A stretch of DNA of 9,271 nt from Candidatus Thorarchaeota archaeon (GTDB lineage: Archaea > Asgardarchaeota > Thorarchaeia > Thorarchaeales > Thorarchaeaceae), in contig JAEOSL010000131.1 of NCBI GenBank assembly GCA_016840385.1, positions 1 to 9,271 of the forward strand. Reading direction: 5' to 3'. Position 1 is the first letter of the stretch. Each line of letters opens with the position of its first letter. Of the stretch, positions 1 through 7,014 are shown in pieces. The notes beneath the pieces were generated by a model. The model was not told where the DNA came from, searched no databases, and saw nothing but the letters and a program-made list of their open reading frames with translations. A program made the translations under genes and the position numbers.

Positions 1-181
1 ACTCTCCGTAGTTGACAGTGCAGACCATACCAATGGCTTTTTCTACTTCGCCAATGAACGACCCTTTTGGATTGAACTTCAGCAATTCTTCAAAATCACG
101 TCTTGTACTGCTCCACCCCTCATGTGCAGTAAGACTCAGCACAAAATCGAGATCACTGACCGCCATTTGTCTGATATTCAA
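1..181 (-). CDS. GNAT family N-acetyltransferase, N-terminal part (runs off the left edge)
   Basis: Only the first 60 residues are in the window. Read from a TTG at 179-181, the protein begins MNIRQMAVSDLDFVLSLT, the usual opening of a GNAT acetyltransferase (beta1, then the 'DLDFVLSLT' helix). It continues EGW..TRRDFEELLKFNPKGSFIGE..KAIGMV, the beta2-beta3 part of the fold. GNAT enzymes move an acyl group from acyl-CoA to an amine. The acceptor cannot be predicted, because the acetyl-CoA loop lies outside the window. A GGTG sits about 6 nt upstream of the TTG. The first ATG (164-166) would remove beta1, so TTG is preferred. The gene follows the MFS gene on the same strand after about 60 nt, so co-transcription is plausible. 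Family is fairly sure; substrate is unknown. Confidence 0.8.
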   Translation of the reverse strand, partial: MNIRQMAVSDLDFVLSLTAHEGWSSTRRDFEELLKFNPKGSFIGEVEKAIGMVCTVNYGE

Positions 182-241
182 GTAACCACACCTATTTCTT
201 CAGAGAGATTTTCGCCTTTAAGATAGAATGGTAAAGCGCAA

Positions 242-1369
242 TCATTCCGGATGTACTATTTCTCCTTCAGTTTCGACAATTGCACTATCTGACTGTTTGT
301 GAGTATTATACCAAAATATGACAAAGGAAAGTAAGGACATGAACGAAGCAAAGACCATTATTGGCCAATAATCTGGAATTATCGAATATATCACTGCAGC
401 GATGATTGGTCCCATGACACCTGATAGAGCAAGCATCGATGCAAGTAATCCTGATGCAGTTGATCTATCTTCGTTGTTCTCAGTTACGAATTTCAGGGCA
501 CCAACATAAAGGCACGCCCATGAAAATCCAAGAAGTATTTGGGCTGGCAATATCTCAATGATACTACCTGCAAATGGAAACCAAGCAAATGTGATAGCTG
601 AAGCGACAAGACCAATTGAAACTAATGTTTTACTTTCAAAGCGGTCGGTTACTGTTAGCATGAATACAACTTGTGCGATGGCATTCACAGCTTGAACTAT
701 TGCTATTGTGAAAGGAGTGCCACCAATATCTAAGAGAAACAAAGACCAGAGAGTCCAGATTGCAAATGCACTTCCATGACGCAAAAATACTGCCAAATAG
801 ATGTGGATATTCTTCTTGAATGTTTCAACCGGAAATAATGGGACCTTGACCGCAACCCTTGGCACCTTGGGCAAAGTGAGTGCTGATCCAAAAGCAATTA
901 CTAGGAAGATTGTAGACATGACAAACGCATAGTAGATATTGAATCCTGCCGCATATCCTGCAAAGAGGGTTCCAATCCCCCATCCTGCAGCTCCCCACGT
1001 TGCAAATCTACCCATCTTCATCTTTGACTCGTATGCATATGCTGCTAGCGCTCCAGGATACATCCCAACAGTGAATCCGTTGACCAACCGAACGATGAAC
1101 AGAATCTCCAAAGTTGTTGATATAAGTAGGAGACCAAAACTGATCATTGCCAAGAAGAGACCTAGTCGGATGACTATCCTTCGACCGTAAATATCTCCAG
1201 CACGCCCGAATATGTATGAGGCTATGAATGACGCTGCGGCATAAGCTCCAACAATGAATGTGATCACTAACTCATTGATTCCGAGATTCTCTCTTGCAAG
1301 AATGGGGACATACGTAAATGCAGAGAGCATAGCAGCTCCTGCCATCATCTGGATGGTCTGTGTCTTCAA
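242..1369 (-). CDS. Major facilitator superfamily (MFS) transporter
   Basis: The 375-residue polytopic protein has about 12 hydrophobic segments, the usual MFS number, at slightly less than typical length. The loop after TM2 carries motif A, G55-R-A-G-D59-I-Y-G62-R63-R64. A degenerate copy (TDRFESK, about 241-247) lies at the equivalent place in the second half, as expected from the internal duplication. The C-terminal tail is hydrophilic and acidic. MFS carriers drive secondary transport or efflux of small solutes across the cytoplasmic membrane; nothing here identifies the substrate. The start is uncertain. The longest frame opens with TTG at 1367-1369, but the only strong SD (GGAGGA, 1398-1403) is about 28 nt upstream. 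An ATG pair at codons 8-9, just before TM1, is the alternative. The gene precedes the GNAT gene and diverges from the NfeD-like gene. Confidence 0.88.
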   Translation of the reverse strand: MKTQTIQMMAGAAMLSAFTYVPILARENLGINELVITFIVGAYAAASFIASYIFGRAGDIYGRRIVIRLGLFLAMISFGLLLISTTLEILFIVRLVNGFTVGMYPGALAAYAYESKMKMGRFATWGAAGWGIGTLFAGYAAGFNIYYAFVMSTIFLVIAFGSALTLPKVPRVAVKVPLFPVETFKKNIHIYLAVFLRHGSAFAIWTLWSLFLLDIGGTPFTIAIVQAVNAIAQVVFMLTVTDRFESKTLVSIGLVASAITFAWFPFAGSIIEILPAQILLGFSWACLYVGALKFVTENNEDRSTASGLLASMLALSGVMGPIIAAVIYSIIPDYWPIMVFASFMSLLSFVIFWYNTHKQSDSAIVETEGEIVHPE

Positions 1370-1489
1370 ATGGTAATCACTATTAACGCCCGATTAATCC
1401 TCCTTTTCAATAGTACTATGCAATCAATGTTGTATGCTTGCAAAACCTTTTGTTCTCTCCTGAGTAATATATCTTGAATTATATCAAAC

Positions 1490-1497
1490 GGAAGTGA
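1490..1497 (+). promoter_or_regulatory. Ribosome-binding site for the NfeD-like gene
   Basis: GGAAGTGA matches the ideal GGAGGTGA at seven of eight bases and lies 4 nt before the GTG at 1502. It decides the start: the nearby ATG at 1498 is out of frame and closes after seven codons, and a stop (TGA, 1499-1501) directly precedes the GTG in its own frame. Confidence 0.6.
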
Positions 1498-1501
1498 ATG
1501 A

Positions 1502-1900
1502 GTGGTCAAATTATCTCCTAGAGTAAAATTCATTCTGATAACTGTCGATGAGTTATTGCTAGTCCCATTACTAATACTGGGTGCGTACTATTTTATTCCT
1601 GAGTTGTTATCCTTTACAATTGTTGCTACTATTTTAGGGGCTATTGTCTATGTAGCTGCCAAATATCATCTTGTTTATGATTCCTTGAAAGAAGGAACAC
1701 ACTATTACTATGGCCTTGAGGGTGTAAGATGCAAAGTAATCGAGACCGTTACGGCTACGGCTGGAAAAGTTAAGGTGGGTGCTGAGATTTGGGACGCACG
1801 TAGCGATAATGGAGAGATACTAGCTGGGGCTGAGGTAGTAGTTGTTTCTAGAGAAAGCATGAAAGTTCACGTAAAACCTTGGTATGGAGACACCAATTAG
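1502..1900 (+). CDS. Short NfeD-type membrane protein (two TM helices plus OB-fold domain)
   Basis: The 132-residue protein has two hydrophobic helices (about 9-31 and 36-54) and then a soluble C-terminal domain (about 71-125). That domain has the NfeD OB-fold pattern: G-L-x-G near the start, KVKVGAEIWDARS with W97, A99 and R100, then G-x-I-x-x-G-x-x-V-V-V-V and a final KVHVKP. Full-length NfeD adds a ClpP-like serine protease, which is absent here, so this is the short class. Short NfeD proteins usually accompany a stomatin/SPFH protein and are linked to membrane-domain organisation; no SPFH gene is adjacent. The gene is divergent from the MFS gene, and its TAG overlaps the TAA of the convergent M42 peptidase gene by 4 nt (1897-1900). 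Family assignment rests on pattern recognition and is fairly sure. Confidence 0.8.
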   Translation: MVKLSPRVKFILITVDELLLVPLLILGAYYFIPELLSFTIVATILGAIVYVAAKYHLVYDSLKEGTHYYYGLEGVRCKVIETVTATAGKVKVGAEIWDARSDNGEILAGAEVVVVSRESMKVHVKPWYGDTN

Positions 1901-2946
1901 GTTCGTAGTACTTTTTCTAAAAGCTGAATTACCATCTCCACATCTTTGAGATCAATGGTTTCAAAGCTACTATGTGAATATCTACAGGGTACTGCAGTCA
2001 CAGCAACCTTCTGTCCCTGCATAGCAAATTGCACACCATCAGTAAGGTAATGGTGGTAAACCGCCCTCTGGATAGGTATCTTTTCACGTTCAGCAGTATC
2101 CAAAATGAATCGCACTAACTCATGTGAATAGTGCATTGCATCATCTTTGATAACGATTACAGGACCCAAACCTAAACCAACTCCTGCCTCACCATTTGTA
2201 CCTGGATGATCATCTGCTAATCCAATATCTATTGCAATGACACCTTCGACATCAAGATCCTTAGCAATTGCAGCGGCACCCTTAGCTCCCAGTTCTTCCA
2301 TCACCGTGGAAACAAAGGTGACCTTTGGTCGTTTATCTACAGGAATCTTTGAGAGTCTTTCAGCAAGTTCAATCATAATTACGAGTCCAATCCGATCATC
2401 CATTGATTTCCCAACAACATGGTGACCAACCTTCTCCACCGGTGCTGCATAGATTATCGGATTGCCAATGTGAATACCCTGTTCCTCAACCTCTTCTCGG
2501 GAAGACAATCCTATATCAAGAAAGACCTCCTCATAGGTTGGAATTCTCTTCTTTCCTTCTGGTCCAGCTATGTGTCCTGTCTTAACTGCAAAACATCCTG
2601 GAATGAACCCGGTGTCAGTCATTACTAAGACCCACTGACCAGGTAAAAGTCGTAAATCTGGCATATGTCCCTGTGTGTTCCACTTTGCTCGAATGAACCC
2701 CCTCTCATCAATACTACTAACAAGAAAACCAACTTCATCAGCATGGGCTACAATGACATAGTGTTTTCCTTCACCATCCATCGTTGCGATCAGGTTGCCA
2801 ATCTTATCTCGGACAATAGTAGAGCAATATTCACCAAGTTTCTCCTTCACGATATCTTGTACAAGATTCTCTCTTCCCACTGGTCCTGGAGTGGCTGATA
2901 GGGTTCTAAGAAGATCTAGGGTTCTTTCAGTCAAACTTTCCACCAT
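1897..2946 (-). CDS. M42 family metallopeptidase (TET-type aminopeptidase)
   Basis: This is a cytosolic two-metal aminopeptidase of the M42 family, whose archaeal members form dodecameric TET particles that trim peptides. Counting from the TTG at 2955, the expected residues are present in order: H71 in AHADEVG, D186 in SMDDR (bridging metal), E220-E221 in MEELGAKG (general base plus ligand), D243 in AIDIG, and H328 in RYSHSSFE. The length, about 350, is normal for the family. The first ATG (2944-2946) gives an N-terminus MVESLTERTLDLLRTLS, ordinary for M42 enzymes; a TTG three codons upstream is the alternative. Neither start has a clear SD. A weak TATA-like CTTAAG (2969-2974) lies 23-28 nt before the ATG, compatible with a leaderless transcript. 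It stands alone between two plus-strand genes. Specificity (leucyl, glutamyl, lysyl) cannot be told from sequence alone. Confidence 0.93.
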   Translation of the reverse strand: MVESLTERTLDLLRTLSATPGPVGRENLVQDIVKEKLGEYCSTIVRDKIGNLIATMDGEGKHYVIVAHADEVGFLVSSIDERGFIRAKWNTQGHMPDLRLLPGQWVLVMTDTGFIPGCFAVKTGHIAGPEGKKRIPTYEEVFLDIGLSSREEVEEQGIHIGNPIIYAAPVEKVGHHVVGKSMDDRIGLVIMIELAERLSKIPVDKRPKVTFVSTVMEELGAKGAAAIAKDLDVEGVIAIDIGLADDHPGTNGEAGVGLGLGPVIVIKDDAMHYSHELVRFILDTAEREKIPIQRAVYHHYLTDGVQFAMQGQKVAVTAVPCRYSHSSFETIDLKDVEMVIQLLEKVLRT

Positions 2947-3047
2947 CCTGTACAATGAAACATTGGCACTTAAGCATCTGCTTCATAGTCTAAGACATAA
3001 TGCTTTAGAGTGGGATGATTTTGTAGAAGTAGTGTAAGGCGACATCC

Positions 3048-4028
3048 ATGATTGTTACAGTTACGACAGTTGTTGTGCTTGTTATTGGTGTTCTGTCGTT
3101 AGTTCTTGCTTTGTATGGTGGTTTTCTTTCCCTATCCATCACTGAGAAACTGGACGGGGATGAGGAAGAAAAGCAAAGTTCTGAACAGCGTTACTATCTT
3201 CTTGGTATGATTGGGCTCATTGTTCTTTTTGCGCGAATATTGAATGTACCAATCTTCTTCTGGATGATTCAGTCACTGGTTCCTTACTGTCCTGGAGCAA
3301 TGTGTTCCTATGGAGTAATCAATGTCGGATTGCCATACTCGATTATTGCACTTACGCTGAAGATTATCCTACCCTTCATCTATGGTCTGTGGTTAGTCTT
3401 CGAGGTTTCGAATAGGAAACAGCCCATGCTTCCACTCATTGGAAATCTTGCGCGTTCGTTTGTTATGTTCCTTCTACCTTTGGTGCTATTGGATAGTGCA
3501 GTGGATCTGCTTCTTGTTGCATCTATTCGTCCAGTATATGCTCCATGCTGTTCGAGTGTCTATGATGTTGACCCGCCATTCTCCCCCTCTGCTCTATTTG
3601 GTCCTCAATTTGGAATGATGGTTGTATTATTGACAGTCATCATAGCAATCTCTCTAATTGCTGTTCAATGGTTTGAAGATAGATCAAAATACTTGCCAAC
3701 ACTAACCTTGGTACTTGCTGGAACCGTAGCCCTACTCTATCTCGTCACACTTCACGATACACTTGCTCCAATCGTATTGGGTCTTTCTGAGCATCATTGT
3801 CCATACTGCCTCTTCCAAGAATTTCCAGATACTGCTCTCTTTGCAGGTCTCTTTTGGATAGGTATTGCATCAGCAGGATGGAGAGTGATTCTTGAGATGA
3901 TTTGGCAACGAAAACAGTTACCTCAGGAGAGTATCTCTGGGCTCAAGGATATTCTGCTAAAACTATCTTCACTCTCACTTCTATTCAGTATGGTCAGTCT
4001 TGTTTCCCATCTATTAATCGCTCTCTAA
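3048..4028 (+). CDS. Polytopic membrane protein with three outward cysteine pairs (family not named)
   Basis: I do not recognise a named family. The 326-residue protein has about eight hydrophobic segments (near 3-29, 49-79, 93-118, 133-160, 189-208, 217-235, 262-280 and 304-324). The charged loops (DGDEEEKQ about 36-43, NRKQ 122-125, EDRSK 210-214, QRKQ 287-290) all fall on one side, taken as cytoplasmic. All six cysteines then fall on the other side as three pairs: C81/C86 in PYCPGAMCSYG, C167/C168 in APCCSS, and C251/C254 in HHCPYC. CPYC recalls a thiol-disulfide active site, but no thioredoxin fold surrounds it. The layout suggests metal coordination or disulfide exchange at the outer face. 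It is convergent with the ABC operon, 12 nt between stops. A weak AAGGCGA precedes the ATG. The link to the ABC system is inferred from position and shared Cys chemistry. Confidence 0.75.
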   Translation: MIVTVTTVVVLVIGVLSLVLALYGGFLSLSITEKLDGDEEEKQSSEQRYYLLGMIGLIVLFARILNVPIFFWMIQSLVPYCPGAMCSYGVINVGLPYSIIALTLKIILPFIYGLWLVFEVSNRKQPMLPLIGNLARSFVMFLLPLVLLDSAVDLLLVASIRPVYAPCCSSVYDVDPPFSPSALFGPQFGMMVVLLTVIIAISLIAVQWFEDRSKYLPTLTLVLAGTVALLYLVTLHDTLAPIVLGLSEHHCPYCLFQEFPDTALFAGLFWIGIASAGWRVILEMIWQRKQLPQESISGLKDILLKLSSLSLLFSMVSLVSHLLIAL

Positions 4029-4040
4029 GAGTTCCAACCA

Positions 4041-4715
4041 TCAGACAATCTGCCCATCGTGCATTAGATGACGAACATCAGCCCATTCCAGCACCATTGG
4101 ATCATGAGAAGCTACCACCACAGTCATACCTTCTTCGTCGACCATAGTTCGCAATGTATTCAATAACTCCATGGTGAGTGCCTCGTCTATTGAAGAACTA
4201 GGCTCGTCAGCTATCAGAATTCGAGGATTGTTCATCAATGCCCGTGCAATACTAACTCTCTGAAGTTCACCTCCCGAAAGTTGAGCTACTCTGAAATCAA
4301 GTCTGTGATCCATGTCCACGGAAATCAATCTCTCTCGTGCTTTTTTCTCTGCCTCAGAGCGTGATGTATCAGTACATAGCAAAGGCAGAGCAACGTTCTC
4401 TATTGCTGTGAGTTGAGGGATTAGATATTGGGTCTGAAAGATAAAACCAATAGTGTCCCGTCTCATTTTTGTTCTGAATACTTCTGAGAGACCTGATACT
4501 TCATCATTTCCAAGGAAAACCTTACCCTTTGATGGTCTTGTTAGAAGTCCAATCAAACTAAGGGCTGTGCTTTTCCCTGACCCACTTGGACCGCCCAGTG
4601 CGGCAATAGTACCCTCTTCAATTTCAATTGTGACATCTTTGACTGCATCTACTTGTCGAGGAGTTCCTTGACTGTATGTCTTCCACACATTCTCAGTTCT
4701 AATTACTACAGTCAA
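4041..4715 (-). CDS. ABC transporter ATP-binding protein, MacB/LolD type
   Basis: This is the nucleotide-binding subunit that would power the FtsX-type permease encoded just upstream. Numbered from the TTG at 4713-4715, all catalytic motifs are present: Walker A GPSGSGKST (42-50, K48), Q-loop Q94 followed by the YLIPQLT stretch typical of the LolD/MacB group, signature LSGGELQR (146-153), Walker B ILIADEP (D170, E171) and H-loop ASHD (H204). The D-loop reads SSSID instead of the common TGNLD or TSALD. At about 224 residues it has the standard length. The TTG is chosen because GAGGTG lies exactly 6 nt upstream and the protein then starts TVVIRTENVWKTY; a GTG three codons earlier overlaps this SD. 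The gene starts 1 nt after the permease stop, indicating translational coupling. It is the last gene of the operon. Confidence 0.95.
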   Translation of the reverse strand: MTVVIRTENVWKTYSQGTPRQVDAVKDVTIEIEEGTIAALGGPSGSGKSTALSLIGLLTRPSKGKVFLGNDEVSGLSEVFRTKMRRDTIGFIFQTQYLIPQLTAIENVALPLLCTDTSRSEAEKKARERLISVDMDHRLDFRVAQLSGGELQRVSIARALMNNPRILIADEPSSSIDEALTMELLNTLRTMVDEEGMTVVVASHDPMVLEWADVRHLMHDGQIV

Positions 4716-4716
4716 T

Positions 4717-5931
4717 TTACACACCTCTCAAAACGACATCGGGCTCTGTTATTGCGTTCCGCCAAGATGGAACTACTGCAGCCACAAGAATCGGTATCAA
4801 TCCTACTGCATAAACTGTGAATATTGTGGACAGAGAAATTGCTAGAGGTATTCCTCCCGGAAGTAGAACGAGACCCCATCCCAGAATATAGCCCGCTAAT
4901 AGAGGAGCACCCAGGATAAAATCAAAAATAATAGCAAAAGAAATTCCAAGACTTACACCCAGAAGACTTAGTGTAATAGACTCGAACATTCTGATTTCAA
5001 GTACATCAACAGTGTCGAATCCAAGTGCTTTCAATAGACCTACTTCTCTGCGTGCCTCCTCGGAACCTGCACTTGAAGCTGTAAATGCCAGTAACACTAC
5101 AGCAAGTAAAACTACAAGCCAGAGTAAGGCAGTTACGCCAGCTCTTCCAGTATATGCTTTGAGCATCGAATCGCTAATTGCATCACTAGTTAGGACTCTC
5201 GCTTCAGCAATTCCTGTATCAAGTCGAAATGCTACACTATTAAGATCCGATCCGAAATTGGTCCACACTGCAATATCTGTGAAGGTTGAGTTCTCATAAC
5301 CTAGAACCTCTCGTGCACTCCCAAGATCTGTGAGAATCATATCATAGCTGTATATCTGGGAATCACTATCAAAGATACCAATGACCTCAAACTCAACAAG
5401 TTCATCATCATAAGTGACGAGTGAGAGAAGAGTGCCTACCTGTACCTGCAGAGGCATTGCTGAGGCAGCCATCATGTCAACAATACCATGACCTACAATC
5501 ATTTTTCTATAATCGGATTCGTTCAGAAATCTTCCATCATCCAGTATATCCGTACCAACCGTCCCTATCATATTTCCATATTCTGTAGCATTAACTCCCA
5601 TTACTGTAAGCAAACTCCCGCTTCCAACATCTGAGTAGCCCCACACTCTTGGTGTTGCAGTTCTTACTCCTGTCGTGTTGGTTACATTAGTAATCCAGGA
5701 GTCGGGAATAGGAACCTGACGTCCACCAATTAGTCGTTGGACAACAATGTCTGGTCCTTCATCAACTGATGCGGATACATCACTGACAACTCCCTCTCTG
5801 ATGAATTCAACAGAACAAAGGATCGATGTTGATATGAATAGTGCTAGAATAATTGCAACACTACGTGTCCTGTACTTGAGAACATTGCCAAGGGCATAGC
5901 TCGCGAGGTTACTGTGTTTTCGTACTCCCAT
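4717..5931 (-). CDS. ABC transporter permease, FtsX/MacB-like
   Basis: The 404-residue permease has the MacB-type plan. TM1 lies near 24-44, a large extracytoplasmic MacB_PCD-like domain spans about 45-262, then TM2 (266-288), TM3 (317-340) and TM4 (366-388) form the FtsX domain. The cytoplasmic coupling stretch after TM2 reads EEARREVGLLKALGF, the hallmark of the family, and the protein ends PSWRNAITEPDVVLRG, also typical. One permease and one ATPase imply a homodimer of each. MacB-type transporters do not pump across the lipid bilayer in the usual way; they transmit ATP-driven conformational change to the outer side, moving or releasing envelope-bound substrates. The ATG has a good SD (GGAG, 5937-5940, 5 nt spacing). 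It overlaps the preceding small gene by 23 nt and is followed at once by the ATPase gene. Substrate unknown; see the Cys/Met-rich neighbours. Confidence 0.92.
   Translation of the reverse strand: MGVRKHSNLASYALGNVLKYRTRSVAIILALFISTSILCSVEFIREGVVSDVSASVDEGPDIVVQRLIGGRQVPIPDSWITNVTNTTGVRTATPRVWGYSDVGSGSLLTVMGVNATEYGNMIGTVGTDILDDGRFLNESDYRKMIVGHGIVDMMAASAMPLQVQVGTLLSLVTYDDELVEFEVIGIFDSDSQIYSYDMILTDLGSAREVLGYENSTFTDIAVWTNFGSDLNSVAFRLDTGIAEARVLTSDAISDSMLKAYTGRAGVTALLWLVVLLAVVLLAFTASSAGSEEARREVGLLKALGFDTVDVLEIRMFESITLSLLGVSLGISFAIIFDFILGAPLLAGYILGWGLVLLPGGIPLAISLSTIFTVYAVGLIPILVAAVVPSWRNAITEPDVVLRGV
4722..4727 (-). promoter_or_regulatory. Ribosome-binding site deciding the ATPase start
   Basis: GAGGTG on the minus strand, inside the last codons of the permease gene, lies 6 nt before the TTG at 4715. 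The alternative GTG start at 4724 would fall within this SD itself, so TTG is the better start. Confidence 0.55.
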
Positions 5932-6313
5932 AGCTTCTCCTTCCTAAAATCACAATCAATGCTACAGGTACCACTGCAAAAGAGATTGCAAGAAGCACTG
6001 CATTCATGTCAAATGATGATGATGAAAATTGCCAATCCATTGGATTTGATGAATCCGTAAGATTCTCAGGTAAATAAGACTGCAGAGGATTTCCAGAGTA
6101 TAAGGGATATCCCCCTGGAGTGTCTCCTATTATTCCATAAGGTGATTCGAGACCTGGAGCTCGAAAATAGTACGAGTCTTGCATAACTGCTGGTCCTAGA
6201 TCGCTGAATAGCCAAGAGGATGATTGGTTTGTATTTTGAAAAGAAAGAGCAAATCCAATGTTGAAAATCAGTGAAATGGCGATTACGATGGGGATTATCC
6301 ATTTCTTCTTCAA
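5909..6313 (-). CDS. Small two-helix membrane protein, hypothetical
   Basis: No family is recognised. From the TTG at 6311-6313 the protein has 134 residues: a KKK N-terminus, a hydrophobic segment (5-25), about 78 Ser/Pro/Gly/Asn/Tyr-rich residues with no cysteine, a second hydrophobic segment (104-124), and a basic tail GRRSYGSTK. By the positive-inside rule both ends are cytoplasmic and the middle is outside. Segment 1 could also be an uncleaved signal. The TTG is favoured because GGTG (6319-6322) lies 5 nt upstream; the GTG at 6319 is two codons earlier and lies inside that SD. The gene begins 12 nt after the stop of the NosL-like gene and overlaps the permease start by 23 nt, so it very likely belongs to the transporter. 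A role as a small accessory subunit is only a guess. Confidence 0.7.
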   Translation of the reverse strand: MKKKWIIPIVIAISLIFNIGFALSFQNTNQSSSWLFSDLGPAVMQDSYYFRAPGLESPYGIIGDTPGGYPLYSGNPLQSYLPENLTDSSNPMDWQFSSSSFDMNAVLLAISFAVVPVALIVILGRRSYGSTKTQ

Positions 6314-6325
6314 GATCACACCAAC

Positions 6326-6796
6326 CTAATTCCAAATGAACGGATTGTCAATAATGACTCCGCCATATTCGTTGATAAAGTGGCTCTCACACATATCAAC
6401 CTGTGCAGCATCCTCACAGAGTGGAACAATAGTGGGTTCATTTGTTGTTGGATTAAGATACTCTGTTGAATAGACCCAGACTATCATAGAGTCATCCCAA
6501 TCCATTATCATCCCACACATTGGACAACGCACCTGTACATTATCAAGAGAACCAACCTGGTCACTATCAATCATATCTTGAAATGCTAATAGTGAAATAT
6601 TGACACAACAATAATTGGTTACGCTCCCGTTTTGAAATGTAAAAGTAACTTCATGACCAATTCTATCTTGAATCTCAAGATTAGTGTAGTCACAATAATG
6701 AACAACAGGTGTGAAAATAGCGGTATAGGTGTAAATCCCAAAGCAACACAAGATAACTGCTATAATTTGCATAGCCTTGCGTTGCTCAGGATTCAT
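6326..6796 (-). CDS. NosL-like membrane-anchored Cys/Met protein (CPMCGM motif)
   Basis: The 156-residue protein has an N-terminal hydrophobic anchor (about 9-28, with C17-C18 inside it) and then an outward soluble domain rich in cysteine: C35, C63-C64, C91, C94, C127 and C136. The core motif CPMCGM (91-96), followed by M98, matches the CGM metal-binding signature of NosL. NosL is the outer-face Cu(I) chaperone used in nitrous oxide reductase maturation, often encoded next to an ABC transporter. The later C127...C136-x-x-H138 segment, with YGG following, recalls the second conserved region of NosL-like domains. No nitrous oxide reductase gene is present, so the name describes likeness, not that pathway. 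The ATG has a strong SD (GGAG, 6805-6808, 7 nt spacing). The gene sits third in the operon. Copper handling is inferred; zinc or heme remain possible. Confidence 0.68.
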   Translation of the reverse strand: MNPEQRKAMQIIAVILCCFGIYTYTAIFTPVVHYCDYTNLEIQDRIGHEVTFTFQNGSVTNYCCVNISLLAFQDMIDSDQVGSLDNVQVRCPMCGMIMDWDDSMIVWVYSTEYLNPTTNEPTIVPLCEDAAQVDMCESHFINEYGGVIIDNPFIWN

Positions 6797-6809
6797 TGTT
6801 TTATCTCCG

Positions 6810-6998
6810 TTACTCTAAACTTTTGAATGCCCCCACAAGTGAAACGACGGCTATTACTGCTCCGAGTATTGTTTCAAGAGTTCGTGTATCCCAACAACGC
6901 ATTTCCATCATACACACAGGAGTAATGGTCCATGGTGCAAGTGCAACAATGCTTCCAAGTATTAGTAGTACAATATATAGAATTGCTTCGAGTTTCAT
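6810..6998 (-). CDS. DUF4418-like small membrane protein
   Basis: This 62-residue protein has two hydrophobic helices (about 4-22 and 42-58) joined by a loop with the motif PVCMMEMRCW (C29, M30, M31, M33, C35). The pattern, a helix ending in ALAPW, then T-x-x-P-V-C...M-x-C-x-x-T, then a second helix, is that of DUF4418. From memory, DUF4418 genes in bacteria often lie beside FtsX-type ABC permeases, as here. The function of DUF4418 is not known to me. The loop, probably on the outer face, could bind a soft metal through two Cys and up to three Met. The ATG at 6996-6998 is chosen because GGTGA (7004-7008) lies 5 nt upstream; a GTG at 7005-7007 falls inside that SD and is rejected. Second gene of the operon. 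Confidence 0.72.
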   Translation of the reverse strand: MKLEAILYIVLLILGSIVALAPWTITPVCMMEMRCWDTRTLETILGAVIAVVSLVGAFKSLE

Positions 6999-7014
6999 GT
7001 AGTTCACCAGTTGT

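Noticed and set aside
3048..4028. Possible DsbB or VKOR-type thiol oxidoreductase because of CPYC
   Set aside because: Eight rather than four to five helices, no CxxC-plus-loop-pair order of DsbB/VKOR, and no thioredoxin fold around the motif. Only general thiol or metal chemistry is supported.
3902..4147. Plus-strand open frame across the end of the membrane protein and the ATPase
   Set aside because: It crosses two convergent genes with strong family or topology support and has no recognisable features of its own.
6066..6335. Open frame of 89 codons on the minus strand overlapping the small membrane protein
   Set aside because: It is an out-of-frame shadow: the other frame has a coherent signal/TM layout, a good SD and operon spacing, while this frame has an odd composition.
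6326..6796. A true nos (nitrous oxide reductase) maturation cluster
   Set aside because: NosZ, NosD and NosY-type genes are absent, and the permease is of the FtsX/MacB type, so only the NosL-like domain is shared.
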